DNA from: Iris pallida
Lineage: Eukaryota > Streptophyta > Magnoliopsida > Asparagales > Iridaceae
Length of the DNA: 64,000 nucleotides
Direction: 5' to 3'
Assembly (NCBI GenBank): GCA_029216955.1
Contig: JANAVB010023996.1
Coordinates: 13,982,160 to 14,046,159, forward strand
Made by a program: the position numbers and the translations under genes. A model generated the notes under the pieces. The model was not told where the DNA came from, searched no databases, and saw only the letters and a program-made list of their open reading frames with translations. The first letter of the stretch is position 1. The number at the start of each line of letters is the position of its first letter. Positions 1-12,379 of this stretch are shown piece after piece.

Positions 1-987
1 TTATATTTCCTGCTTTAGATTACTTTGCATGATGCTGACACGTTGGTAACACGGATTAGCACTATATGGATCTTATCGTGCGATGTTATCCCCTTAGCGG
101 ATACATCGGATATTCGTGTTCGTGTACTTTATCGTGAGCATCGTGTACTCTTTGTATTCGTAATATTCGTGTACGAAATGTATGGAATCATGTATAATCA
201 TGTATTCACATGACCTTCGTGTACAATAACATAACTTGGCTAGATCCTTGTGTATTGATTGGGGCGGAGGAGTAGAAGTGGTTATGTAATCAATCCAGTA
301 GATTACTCGTGTACAAACCTCTGTAGAATACTCGTGTACAACATCGTGTCGTTTACATAACCATCTTGTGCTCTGAATCAATAGTCACTGTTAGTTCTCT
401 ATATACGGTAGCTATTTATTTACAGTCTTCCTTTTTTATCATGTTATTCTTCAGTTTCCTGTATCTTACTCTCTAGCATATTTATATTTCCTAACCTGTT
501 AAGATTGTGTTGAGATGTACTGTACTCGCTCCTATCCTGACTGGACCTGTTGAAAATTTTACAGTGAATGATGAGGCTCTGGTGTCTACCCCTCATGGTG
601 CAGCTTAGACAACACTTGTGACTTGGACCCACTAGAAGTTGATGACACTCCCCTAGATTAGGATGTCTTTATTATCTTTCTGGTTTACTGTATTGAGATT
701 CTGAGATATTATTTGGGATATGTACTTATTTAGACACTTAGACTTCTGGATGGTATCTCTGTGTCTTCTTCTATTCTGGTTATCTATCTATCTATCTTTT
801 CATGCTTTACCTCAGATATGATTAAGATTGTATCTGCTATGTCACCTCCATTCGGAGAGTATATACTGTACATGTACCTTTATATTGTTAGATGTTTGAC
901 CTAGGACAACGTTCTACCTCCGACACTGCGGCGTAGGCTGGACGTACCCACGTCTCGTGCCCTTACTCTAGGGTGCGGGTCGTGACA
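1..987 (+). mobile_element. End of a probable chromovirus-type Ty3 LTR inserted in element A
   Basis: No credible coding frame is present. The stretch ends in GGGTGCGGGTCGTGACA, the kind of terminus I associate with plant chromovirus (Tekay/Del-like) LTRs, and directly after it the reading frame of element A resumes: the sequence from about 990 aligns with the matching part of element B near 55516. No PBS follows, so this would be a 3' LTR or solo LTR in plus orientation. The candidate target duplication is TTAAC (988-992); its partner lies left of the window. Short CGTGTA motifs recur between 110 and 350, and a (TATC)n run sits near 780-797. The family assignment rests on the terminus only. 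Confidence 0.55.
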
Positions 988-3900
988 TTAACGAAGATTG
1001 GTTTTGGAGAAGACTCATTATCGAGGTCAACTTGCATAACCTCATCTTCAGTAGGAGGCTCTCTTTGTTCGAACCGCTTTTTCTATTGTGCATCCAGCTG
1101 TTGGGCCCATGGCTCTAATTCAAGGAGTTCATGAAGGTCTTCTTCTTCTTCGTCAGCGTCGGCGAATGCCATATTGACGGACAAGACTTTCCTGAATACG
1201 TCCCCGATGCTGATATCTGAATCAAAAGTTGGTGATCCGGTTGATTGTGAATGCCAGTCGCATTCCTCATCTGAGCTTTCAGGGGTCGTTACAGGCGTAA
1301 CATACCCCAATCTACATCGGGTCTTGTTGTAGTAATCCCGTGGTTTCCCGGCCGGGACTGGCAGCTGTAAAGGTAACCGCCGACTAGTGCCGTAGTTCAA
1401 GCCTGGCGTAGCCTCCAGATCATACCCCTGCCTTTGCATGAGGTACTTGGATTGGGAGCTATACAGATAAAGGGACAGTCTTCCAGCGTCCGAATCGAGA
1501 TCGACTTCCTCTATCGCGAAGGGTTGTGGATCATTCTTTCGACCGAAGATGATTGGATGGTCTTCTCCCTAGACTATGAAGTAGGCGCCTTCCATAGGAG
1601 TAAGTTGATTTGTAGTGTAAACATTTATCACTTGCGTATGTAGGTGAGTACCTATACCGTGTTCCATAGCATACATTGTATAAAGCTTATCATGCTCAAG
1701 GTAGTTCAAAGACATCCCTCTATTGATGAAGTAAGGTATCTTTTCTAATGAGATTACATCATCTGCGGATGGAACATCAGCATGCGCAGCCACATATTTG
1801 GCCAATTCTAGTTCTTCTACAGCCACCCCCCGTATAAATAAAGACTGAGAGGATGACTTGGGCAGCTTAATCATCAGGGGTTCCGCGGGTGGGGCAGAAT
1901 GTGGAGTCGTTGGCGAACTAGCGACCCCCTGTTTGGTGTTTGATGCTAGGCGGGGAGTAGTTGGCTCTTTAGGAGTTTCTGACTTCATATTGGGCTGACG
2001 ATTCATCTTGGGAAGACGTATCGTTATTAGCGTATCAGAGGGTTTGAGCTTCTCTGTTTGTGGCTGGCCGGCTCTTGGCAGCCTGATTGCCAGTGGCTCC
2101 GTTGTGGGTACTTTTGGCGCTTGGCCAGACCTTGGCAGTCGGATTATCATTTGTCTCTCTTGTGCCGAGAGACTGATTGTATCCTTACGCAGAGTGGCCG
2201 TAAGGGGTGCGGTTTTGTCAGGTTTGCTAGCTTGAAGGTAGATTGTCAGAGGTTCCTCTGATCCCATTGCTGTCTCAGTTTGAGCTTGCATATCTCCTTC
2301 GACAAGGTGCCTTTTCGACTTCTCGTACAAGCAGGAGTCCGAGTAATAAGACTCGACCCCTTTGAAGGGATCGATGTCGGCAAATTCTGTTCTCACAAAG
2401 CCGTTCTTGTCGACATACTTGAAGTACTAGTGCAGTGTAGAAGGCACGATCATGTAATCGTGTATCGAAGGACGTCCCAGGAGAATATTGTCAGAAATGT
2501 CCGCATCTATGACATAATAAGTCACTTCTGACTGCAGATCGCCGATTTGGCACTTCAAGCGAATCTTCCCGATCGGGTAGCTCCTGTCCGAATTGAAACC
2601 GCTGATGAAGGTGCTTGTTGACGTCAGGCGATGCATGGGGATACGAAGATGGTGCAACAGACTCTTCGGGATGCTGCTTATGGAAGAACCGGGGTCAATG
2701 TGCATCCGATCCACCTTTACGTCACCGATGTATCCAGTGTAATACAACGGACAATCGTGCAAGTTGATTTTAATAAGCATATCCTTCGAAGTGAAGACGA
2801 TGTTGGGCATTGCACCTGTACAAACGCTGTTATGGAGATTTGCAGGCGGGCTTTCTCCCGTGAGGTTGACCTGAGCCAGATATGCGTCGGCATTCTGGAG
2901 TACATCGCTTAGTGCTACGCGAACATCTTTGGAGAGTCTCAGGAGCTCGTATAATGATAATTTGGCCGGTGTGTTGGACAATTGTGCCAAGATGTCAAAG
3001 TTGTAGGGCCTCTCTAGTCCCTGAGGCACCACTTTTCGAAGCGGCTTGTCAAAGCGAGTCTCCTTCGGCCTAAGCTTGTCGGTCGTCGAAGGCTGAGAAG
3101 GTCCTGGGGCATCAGCAGCTATCGGCTGATAATCTTCAGTCGAGTTACCCGATGGAGGTTGGGTTTGTACGCCGGATCGGATAACAACAGCAGTAGCTTC
3201 TTCGATCTCTGCTGAGATTGTGCGGCATGGCTTGACTTTCCCACTCTTCTTCTTGTTGGGAGCGGGTGGTGCAGACTGAGTTACTTCTGGTACCAGGTCC
3301 GGGTGGACCCACATGACCACCACTCGTGATGTGGTGAGGGGCACTAGACCAGCGGCCTGATCTCGAGGAGGTAGAAGATTAGCAATCTCTATTGTTGCCC
3401 GAGGGACGGGTACTACGCCATCTTGAGTCTCTATCGGAGGGAAGCTGCCGAACTGTACCGGCACGATGTTGGCTGCCACGGTTACCTCCTTGAAATCGAT
3501 GGCCAGAGCCTTCGAATCGATGAGATGCTGAATATATCGCTTCAATTGGATGCAGTCTTGCGTGGCATGGTGAACATAGCGATGGTAGTGGCAGTACTTG
3601 GGGCTTTCCATCTCGGCCGGCCGAGGTTCCCGTCTAGGTGGAGGGAGCTGGATTCTACCTCCTTGTATGAGCATGTCCAAGATGGGCTTGACATGACCGT
3701 CTTCGAAGGAGTAAGTCACCTGTGGCCACTGCTTTTCAGCTGGCTTCGATTCAGACTTCTGGGTTGCATCGACCACCATAGCCTGTTTCCCTTTGTTGTC
3801 TCGATTGTTGGAGGTATTACCACCATTGTTGCTGTTGGTGTTAGGGCGTTTGCCCTTATCTTCTCCTTCCGAGACGTGCAATCCTAGTTGGCAAGCTTTT

Positions 3901-5827
3901 TTTGATTTATCTTCGGTGCTAGTGGCACTGATGATGAATATCTTCTAGTCCTTAAATTGACTTTCACCCATCCAGAGGCTGATTGTTGGGAGCAGTCTTT
4001 TTTGGCATATTTCAATTAAGGAGGAATCGGGGTTACCGGAAGGCAACTTCATCGCGGTTTGACAAAACCGCTCGATATAGTTTCTTGTCAGCTCCTTTTC
4101 TCCCTAGACAACGTCCATGAGGGTGGACATTGTCACATTTTGTCCTACTTCGTAGAACCTCTCCAGGAACATACGCTTGAAGCCGGCGAAGGAATGGATG
4201 CAGCTGTCTGGCAAGTTGCGGTACCAGTCGAAGGTGACCCCTTCCAATGCCCTGATGAATAATCGTGTAAGGATGGCATCGTCATGGGGCAGATGGTCGG
4301 TTGTGACTTCTAAGTAGGTGATGTACCTGCTTGCAGATATCTTCCCATCATACGGATTGATGTTGAATGGTTTATATCTTGGTGGAAATGGCACATCTCT
4401 CCATACAATAGGATACGGTTGTCGTATCCTGAGGTCCTGGAAGGTTTTCCGGGCGTGAAACATGGCCCGGAGCTCCTGGACTTCTCTTCTTGCCTTCCTG
4501 GCCTCATCCGCAGCGGTGGGAGCCGATATTTCAGGAGGATTATCGCCCGAGTTTGGTGCAGCTGAGTTCAAGTCCGTATTGACCGCAGGACCCAAGCTTG
4601 TTTGGACAGGCGTCCTTCCTTACAGAGTTAGAAGCGCCGCTTTGATTTCGTCCACAGATTTGACCAAGGTACGCAGAATGGCCTCCAGGGTGTCGATGCA
4701 TTAGCGATCACTGGGACCGTCTTGATCGTTGTTTGTCATGAATGTCGTCCTCACACGAGCCGAAGTAGAAGGGACGTTGGATGACGTGCCTTCTGAATCA
4801 TACCCCTGTACAGAGAAGTCGTCGGGGTATGTAGGAATGTTTTCCTCTGGTTCAGACTCAGAAGGAATAGTACCGCCAGCTTCAGAGCTTGCCTCGTCTT
4901 GAGAGTCGCGAACATCCTCGGGGACATCGGCACCTGTTGTATCTGTTGGTAGAGTCGTTTCCCCGGGTTCATCTCCATGGAATACCGGGTGGTCATAGAT
5001 GTTCGGAGGAATGCTACCCCCGTTTCCAGCGACCCCCAGTGATGTGGATGATGAATCTCCCGATGTAGTAGATTTCGTCTTCGAACGGGTACCTTGGAAA
5101 ACTCTGGTGGTAGGCAACCGCTTATATGATAGTTTCTTGGTCACAGTGGTTGAAATCTTCGGGCTGGAGATATTTGTTTTCTTCCCTCTCCCGCTGGCGG
5201 GGATTCTCTGAGTAGGGTTGCAGGAGACGATGGGAAGCGCCTTATTCTCTGAACCTGGTTGTTGCAGTCTTTGGAAGACGGACCGTCGGTCTTCCTGTAC
5301 TGCCGCGTTGTTGTAGCAGCAGTTGACAATGACTTGGGTGCAGTGATGTCCGTGGGAGGACTCTTTGCACACTGAGTCCCCTTCTCTTTCCTTGCGTTTG
5401 TGAAGGATCACGTCACGCAAGTCAGATGGGTCTCGAGCAACCTGAGAAACCCGAGTACCCGAGTGTATTGGCACCATGTTTGCTCCCTGATGGTTGGAAG
5501 ACTTTTGGGAACCATTCTGTCCGTTTACTGTCGGGGGCTGGATTCGAGTGGTTCGGTACAACTTTCCATCGGAGGCCCGCATAACAGTAAGCGGAGCGCT
5601 TAGATGGTCAGAGGTTGGGACAGCTGACTGAGCTCACCGAGCCCGCACTGTCCTGAACTTTTTACTCCAGCACCCGAGGGTGCATAGTAGGAAGAGTCCA
5701 AATGGTGCTGCAGAGAGTCAGACACATTTTCTTGGGAGCGTGAGAGATCAGGGCCATGGGAGAGGCGGTCGAAGACGGAGCCTGAGCCACGTGGAGTGGA
5801 TAATATGTGGCTGGAATCAGCAGTCTT

Positions 5828-6048
5828 CATACGACGGGCAGTCGCGGTCGCATAGGCCTTCTTCATGCGGCTGGAAGTCTTGGCCGCATGAGTCTCCTTC
5901 ATGCGGCTGGAAGTCTTGTCCGCATGGGCATTCAGCACGCGGCTGGCAGTTTTGGCCGCATGAGCATTCTGCACGCGGTTGGCAATCTTGGCCGCATGAG
6001 TATCATTCATACGACGTCTTGGCCGCATGAGTATCATTCATGCCGCTG
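5828..6048 (-). repeat. 36-bp tandem repeat inside gag of element A
   Basis: About six units with a 36-bp period (CATGCGG or CACGCGG at 5864, 5900, 5936 and 5972) encode a 12-residue repeat of the type HAAKTSSRMKET in gag. Each unit carries an inverted repeat, CATGCGGC paired with GCCGCATG, separated by about 11 bp. The same CATGCGGC word is scattered through the LTRs of A, B and C. Element C has a repeat of the same period at the equivalent gag position. Confidence 0.8.
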
Positions 6049-6429
6049 GTGCCTCTATTCGTCTTCTTCCTGGACCACATAGAGTCCCTCTTTGTCCCTG
6101 CAAGTCCAGCATCGTAGTGTTTTCCTCTGCCGGACTTGGGAACAGCAGAGTCCTCTATGGCCTGAAGTGGAACCGTATGAGAGACTTTTTCGCTATCTTG
6201 TGCAGCAGAGAGTACTTCGTCCAGGGCTTGGGGAGGAGCAAATGACTTGGGCCTCCACTCCCTGCGAGCCTTCTTCGTGCGGGCTCGCCGCTGGACCGAG
6301 CCAGCGCTCCCGTCAGGGAGCATTTCTTCAAACGCCTGCTGGTCGAACCGGGTGACCAGTATTTGTTGAGTGGAGCCAAGTTTGGCTACGTCCGATTGCG
6401 TCACCAACTCCTCAGCCGTGGAGAAGTTT

Positions 6430-6448
6430 GTCCCCAGCAGAGTCGCCA
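6430..6448 (-). other. Primer binding site of element A, translated as part of gag
   Basis: On the minus strand TGGCGACTCTGCTGGGGAC follows the LTR after three bases. It starts with TGG, as expected for pairing with the CCA end of a tRNA. I cannot assign the tRNA from memory with certainty. The sequence also lies inside the gag frame and encodes ATLLG. Confidence 0.7.
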
Positions 6449-6451
6449 TCG

Positions 6452-7733
6452 TGTTTGCCATTGATTGTAGAAGTACAGAATAATTATATAGGAGGACTGA
6501 ACTTAGACTCACAATACAAACTCGTTCGTACAAAGAAAGCCTAGGGACGAAAACTTAGGTACAGCAATCTAAGTACAATTATTTATTTTTGATTCTGGGG
6601 GGTGACGATAGATGCTCGGGAAAGCGACGGCAGATCTGCCTTACTCCTTAGACGATCGGACGTAGCCTTGACTCTGATGAAGAAATGCTCTCGAAATGTA
6701 TGGGGAGACTCTTCTTCGTGTGCCTTTGTCTCTCTGTGTATCTTACCGGGGGTCTCCAAGTCTCCAAGTCTTTAGGTCTCTCCAGGTGTCCAACCGTTTG
6801 TAAGGGAATGGCACCTTGCTATTTATAGGAGTGGGGGTGTGATCATTAGGGTTTACAATGATTTCCTCCTTTAAAAGTCAGCGGCCAATCATCTGGACCA
6901 TTGATTTTGATGGCAATGAATCTGGGCAATTAATGTGGATTGCACCAAATATTATGGGCAATTAATGTTGATTGCCATGAATTTTGCTAAACTCGGATCT
7001 CCTGCCACGTATTCGATTTGTCTGATCTGATTTAATTTGGGTTAATTATGATGATTGTAACAAATCTGGTTGTTGGGATCTGTTGATAAATCTTGATTGA
7101 TTTAATGCCACGTATCTACCCATCATTACGGGGAAACTGATCTTCTGCCACGTGTCATAACCGCGAGCCACAGCCGCATGAGGGTAGCTTCTTTGGTTTT
7201 GAACTACATGAATATGGCAGCCGCATAGATGTAGCCTCTGAAATCTGAGCCGTATGAGTGGTTTCCAATTGAGTCGCATAAGACTGCATGGGTAGGGCTT
7301 CTCAGCATTTGAGTCGTATGGAGATAATCCCCATGATCTGGGCCGCATAAGAGCATCAGCCGTATGAGGGGGTGGCAGCCGCATATAGAGCTTTGAAGTT
7401 GGTGGATCGTGCCAGCTGTATAGGAGATTTTCTCCGTTTCCTGAAGAACATGCCGTCATGTCAGGGTTCATCATTTCAGCTTTAATGTCAGAGTTATCAC
7501 TTTATGTCAGAGCATTTAATGGGAGCAGTCACTTCATGGCCAACTGTAAAAAGTAAGTTGCATATGGCCACGTAATTCTTTCCTGAGCCTTATGAGGCTA
7601 TTGGAGAGTTTCTGAGCCGCATGAGACTCCGATAGATTCCTGAGCCGCATGAGGCTCCTTCTATTTTAAGCCGCATGGGCTTCTTCTGTTTTGAGCCGCA
7701 TATGCTTTTCTTATTCTTTTCCATGCTTCTACA
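6452..7733 (-). repeat. 5' LTR of element A
   Basis: On the minus strand it begins TGTAGAAGCATGG (7733) and ends ATGGCAAACA (6452), about 1282 bp. It shares end sequences, a TATA box and a conserved U5 stretch (plus strand TTGATTCTGGGGGGTGAC near 6588) with the LTRs of B and C. Many GCCGCATGAG-type words lie in the U3 part (about 7150-7700). The terminal 10 bp contain the gag start codon. Confidence 0.85.
6819..6827 (-). promoter_or_regulatory. TATA box of the LTR of element A
   Basis: Plus-strand CTATTTATA reads TATAAATAG on the minus strand, at the position where LTRs B and C carry the same box, upstream of the conserved R/U5 stretch. It would drive the gag-pol transcript leftward. Confidence 0.6.
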
Positions 7734-10700
7734 AGAGCCTCGGTCGACATTTGATTATCGGCTCAATTTAGGAAGACAGATAACCATCGGCTCGGTAGAG
7801 GACTTCGTGTCTTCCGGTTGCCTTTGAGTGGATTTTTGCAATCAGATCACCATCGGCGTCACAGAGGGCCTCGCATCTTCCTGTTGCCTTTGATTGGATT
7901 TCGGCAATCGGATCACCATCGGCCCTATGACGGGTTTTGGCTCCTGGCCGGATCTCGGGAGCCGGATGACCATTGGTTCCAACTGCGCAGGTGAGGCAGG
8001 AGAACTGGGCACCTCTTTATGCAAAGTTGCGACCTGGGGTGCTGCTTTGCCCGGTTTACGGGCCTAGAGATAGATTTTCAAAGGTTCCTCTGACCCTGTT
8101 ATGGCTTCGAGTTCGTCAGTCTTGTGCCTCTTGGATTCTTCATATAGGCAAGCCTCCTAAGAGTAATAAGACTCGACTCCTTTGAAGGGATCGATGTCGG
8201 CGAATTCCGTCTTCACGAAGCCCTATTTATTGACATACTTGAAGCACTGGTGGAGTGTAGATGGCACGATCATGTAGTCATGTATCCATGGACGCCCCAG
8301 GAGGATATTTTAGGACGTATCTGTGCCTATGACGTAGCAGGTAACCTTCGTCTTTAGGTCACAAATATGATATTTCAAGCGAATCTTCCCTAGGGGATAG
8401 CTCATTCCCGAGTTGAAACTGCTAATGGCAGTATTGGTCGCCGCTAGCCGGTGCATAGGGATGTCCAGAAGTTGGAGCAAAATTTTCGGAATGATGCTTA
8501 TCGACGAGCCAGGGTCGATATGCATTCGATCCACCTTGATATCGCCTATGTATCCAGTGTAGTACAAGGGACGATTATGTAAGTTGGACTTGATCAACAT
8601 GTCCTGTGGGGTAAATACGATGTTGGGCATTGCATCTGTGAAATTACTGCCCTGTAGATCTGTTGACGGGACTTCCCCTGGAGGATTGACCTGGGCTAAG
8701 TAGGCGTCGGCATTTTGAAGTGCTTCGCTCAATGCGACACAAAGATCCTTGGAGAGCCTTAGGAGCTCGTATAACGACAACTTTGCCGGCGTATTAGCCA
8801 ATTGTGCTAATATGTCAAAGTTGTAAGGTCTCTCCAACCCCTGAGGTGCTTCGTTACGGAGTGGCCTGTCGAAGTGGGTTTCCTTTGGCTTGGACTTATC
8901 TTCCAGTGGAGGCTGAGATGGCCTTGGAACATCTGAGGCAGGCAACGTTACCGGCTGAGGATCTTCGACTGAATTGCCCAGTGTGGACTGGACTTGTGCC
9001 CCAGACCGGGTAACAACGGCTGCCGCTTCCTCAACTTCGGCTGAAATTGTATGGCAGGATCTAGACTTCCTGTCCTTCTTCTCGTTGGTAGGAGATGACA
9101 CCGCTTGGGTAACTTCGGACACTAAGTCCGGGTGCACCCACATGATCTCTCCTCGTGATGTGGTGAGAGGTACCAAACCAGATGTCTGGTCCCAGACGGG
9201 TGGAAGATTAGTAACCTCTATCGTTGTCCGAAGGACAGGTATTACCCCATCTCGAGTATTTGTTGGGGAAAAGTCACCGAATTGAACTGATACCATATTT
9301 ACAGCCACAGTAACCTCTTCAAAATCTATCGACAAAACTTTGGAGTCGATGAGACTCTGGATGTACCGCTTTAACTGGAAGCAGTTATGAGTGGGATGAT
9401 GGACATAGCGGTGGAAGTGACAATATTTTGGGTCCTCCATTTTTGTCGCTCGAGGCTCACGACTTGGTGGAGGGAGCTGGATCCTACCCCCTTGTAAGAG
9501 TATATCAAAGATAGGTTTGACATGACTATCTTCAAATGAGTAATTCACCTTGGGCCACTGACCTTTCGCCTGTTTTTGTTCATGCTTCTTGGTCACATCA
9601 GCGACCATGGCCTGTTTGCCTTTATTTTCTCGGTTGGAGGTGCCGCCACTGTCGTTGTTGCTGGAGGTGGAACCAGGATATTTGCCCTTATCATCTCCAT
9701 CTGGGATGTGTAATCCCAATTGGCGAGCCTTCTTCAAATTTGCCTCCGCATTGGTAGCACTTATGATGAAGGTCATCCAATCCCCGAACTGATCGTCGCC
9801 CATCCATAGGCTAATTGTAGGGAGCAACTTCTTCTGGCAGATATCAATCAAGGAGCTTTCGGGATTGCCTTGGGGCAATCTCATTGCGGTTTGGTGAAAC
9901 CGCTCGATATAGTTCCTTGGTAGCCCCATCTCTCCCTATACGACGTCCATGAGAGACGACATTGTCAGATCATGTCCTACTTCGTAGAATCTCTCCAGGA
10001 ACATGTGCTTGAAGCCGTCAAAAGAATAGATGCAGTTGTCGGAAAGGTTGCGGTACCAGTCGAACGCGATCCCCTCCAATGCTCCGATGAATAATCATGT
10101 GAGTATGGCATCGTTATACGACAAGTGGTCGGTTGTGACCTCAAAATAAGTCATGTACCGACTAGCAGAGGTCTTTCCGTCATACGAATCTATATGGAAC
10201 GGTTTGTAGCGTGGGGAAAAAGGAACATCTCTCTACGTGACGGGATATGACTGCCGTATTCTGAGGTCTCGGAAGGAGTCTCGGGCGTTGAACATTGCTC
10301 GAAGCTCCTGGACTTCCCTCCTTGCCTTCATCCGCAGCTGAAGAAATGGATGCTCCTAAAGGATCGTCACCCAAGGGAGGGGCGGTCGTGTTGGAGTCCG
10401 CGTTGACTGCAGGTCCCAAACTTGTTTGTCCGGGCGTCCTTGTTGGTTGAGTTGGCAAGGCGGCTTTGATTTCATCTACAGGCTTAACCAAGGATAATAG
10501 CATGGCTTTAAGTACTTCTAGAAGTTGTCGATCAGTTGGTCCTTCAGGATCGTCGCCGACCATAAAGACTGTCCGTACGTGGGTAGATATGGAAGGGACC
10601 GTAGAAGAGGTGCTCTCCGTGTCGTACCCTTGTACAGAAAAATCATTAAAAAATATCAGAATGTCATCTTCCTCGGACTCGGAAGGGGTGCTACCCCCTG

Positions 10701-11719
10701 TGCAGGAAGCCACATCGTCTTGGCGAGGGCGATCGCCCTCAGGGATGTCCAAGTCTGTTGCGTAATTCCGGAGGATCTCTACTCTCTGTGTATGCTCTTG
10801 GTACACCGGGTTGCCACATATATTGAGGGGACAGCTACCCCCAGCTTCATCTACTCCCAAGGAGGCCGAAGGTGCACCCCCAGGTGTTGGAAGCTTCTTT
10901 TTGGATCGAGTGCCTAAATAAACACCCTTGTAGCTGTCGTCGGCAACCCTCCAGATGAGAGTTTCCTTGCAGTGCTGGCTGAGATTACCGGGCTGGAATA
11001 GCCTGTCTTCTTTCCCTCCTTGCCGGAAGGAACCTTCCGAGTTGAATTACAGGAGGCAAAAGGAAACTCCTCGTCTCCCAAAATTTGTACCTGTTTCTTG
11101 AGTTGTTGTCAGACAGGTGCTAGCTGCTGCAGTTGCTGGAAAATGGACTGCCGATCTTCAGGTGCTGCAGACTTATCGCAGCAGCAGTTGTTGATGACTT
11201 GGGTGCAACGACATCCCGAGAGGGGCTCATCGCATGCCAAGGTTGCTTCCTTCTCCTTACGTTTGTGAGTAATCACCTTACGCAAGTCGATAGCAGGCTG
11301 ATCTACCTTTGCATAAAACTTATGGACTCGGGTATCCCGAGCACACAGATGCGTAGGGATCATGTTTGCTCCCTGATCCGAGGATAGTAAAAGCACTTGC
11401 TCTAGATCGTTGCAAGAAGACTTTAAAGATCCACCATGTCCGTTAGTCCTGGGGGACTGGACGCGGGTGGTTCTGCATAACTTTCCATCAGGAGCCCGTA
11501 TAACAGTTAACGGTGTCTGCTGATGGCCAGTAGCTTGGACAGTCGACTAGGCTTGTTAGGCCCGTACTATCCTGGACTTCTTTAATTTAGCACCTGAAGG
11601 CGCATAGTAAGAAGAGTCCTGATTGGAATATTCTATATTCTCAATAGGCCGTATGGAGTCGGGCCCGCATGAGTGACGATCGAACATAGAACTTCTGACA
11701 GGGCTGCATGAGACATTCT

Positions 11720-11975
11720 GTCTGAGGCCAGGATTGGCTGCCGCATGGGCCATCCTCCTGCGGTCAGAGTTGGCTGCCGCGTGGACCATCTTTCTGCGGC
11801 CAGAGTTGGCTGCCGCATGGGCCATCTTTCTGCGGCCAGAGGTGGCTGTCGCATGGGCCGTCTTCCTGCGGCTAGAGTTGGCTGCCGCATAGGCCATCTT
11901 CCTGCGGTCAGAGTTGGCAGCCGCATGGGTCGTCTGCCTGCGGCCAGAGTTGGCTGCCGTATAGACAGACTGTCC
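11720..11975 (-). repeat. 36-bp tandem repeat inside gag of element C
   Basis: Seven units of exactly 36 bp (starts near 11742, 11778, 11814, 11850, 11886, 11922 and 11958) encode a 12-residue repeat of the form AAANSGRRKMAH. Aligned with the repeat of element A the shared pattern is HAAxxSxRxKxA. The repeats keep one frame on the minus strand. Units carry the GCCGCATG word that also fills the LTRs. Confidence 0.85.
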
Positions 11976-12357
11976 ATTTCTCTTATGCGACCTCTTCTTC
12001 GTCCGCATGGATTTCCCTTGTACTCCCAAAAACTGAGCATTATAGTATTTTCCTTTGCTGTATTTGGGGACAATAGGGTCCTCTGCGGTCGAAAGCAAAG
12101 CCACAGGAGAGCTTTGATCACCGTCTTGGGCCGTAGAAGGACCTTATTTGAGAACCTGGTCGGGGGCAACAGTTTTGCGCATCGACGTCCTGCGGGTTCT
12201 CCTTGGGTTGGCTCGCTCTAGTGACGGGCTGGTGCTCCCTTCAAAGAATATTTCTTTGAAGGCTTGTTGGTCAAAACGAACCACAAGCATTTGCTGCGTC
12301 GAGTCGAGCTTGGACGCGTCGGATTGCATCACCAGCTTCTCATCAGAGGAGAAGGAT

Positions 12358-12376
12358 GTTCCCAGCAGAGTCGCCA
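12358..12376 (-). other. Primer binding site of element C, translated as part of gag
   Basis: The minus strand reads TGGCGACTCTGCTGGGAAC, three bases after the LTR end. It differs from element A by one base and encodes the same ATLLG in the gag frame. Confidence 0.7.
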
Positions 12377-12379
12377 TCA

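Larger units (their letters stand above)
988..6461 (-). pseudogene. gag: Element A gag-protease polyprotein remnant
   Basis: Gag packages retroelement RNA and the aspartic protease matures the polyprotein. Translation would begin at ATG 6461-6459 (MANTMATLLGT), inside the end of the LTR. Most segments (6461-6003, 5582-4701, 4595-4104, 3881-2427, 2396-1569, 1439-1083) lie in one frame separated by stop codons; 6037-5600 is shifted, so a pair of frameshifts flanks the 36-bp repeat region. Recognisable parts: a gag core around 4.1-4.3 kb (TFDWYRNLPDSCIHSF), the Tat cysteine-histidine motif CHYHRYVHHATQDC near 3.57-3.61 kb, the protease motif DPGSSISSIPKSLL near 2.67-2.70 kb, and a linker with repeated IRLPR/IRLPK units (1.85-2.25 kb). 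Stops make it non-functional. Confidence 0.8.
988..7733 (-). mobile_element. Element A: Ty3 Tat-lineage retrotransposon, 5' part (minus strand)
   Basis: Reading leftward on the minus strand the order is 5' LTR (7733-6452), primer binding site, gag, protease and the start of the pol linker. At 987 it is cut by the chromovirus LTR, so RT, integrase and 3' LTR lie outside the window. The Tat assignment follows from homology of its gag-protease with element G, whose pol has the Tat-typical second RNase H. A lies inside gag-protease of element C; the candidate target duplication is AGAGC at 7734-7738. Its coding part resembles B at 55.6-56.5 kb closely. Confidence 0.8.
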
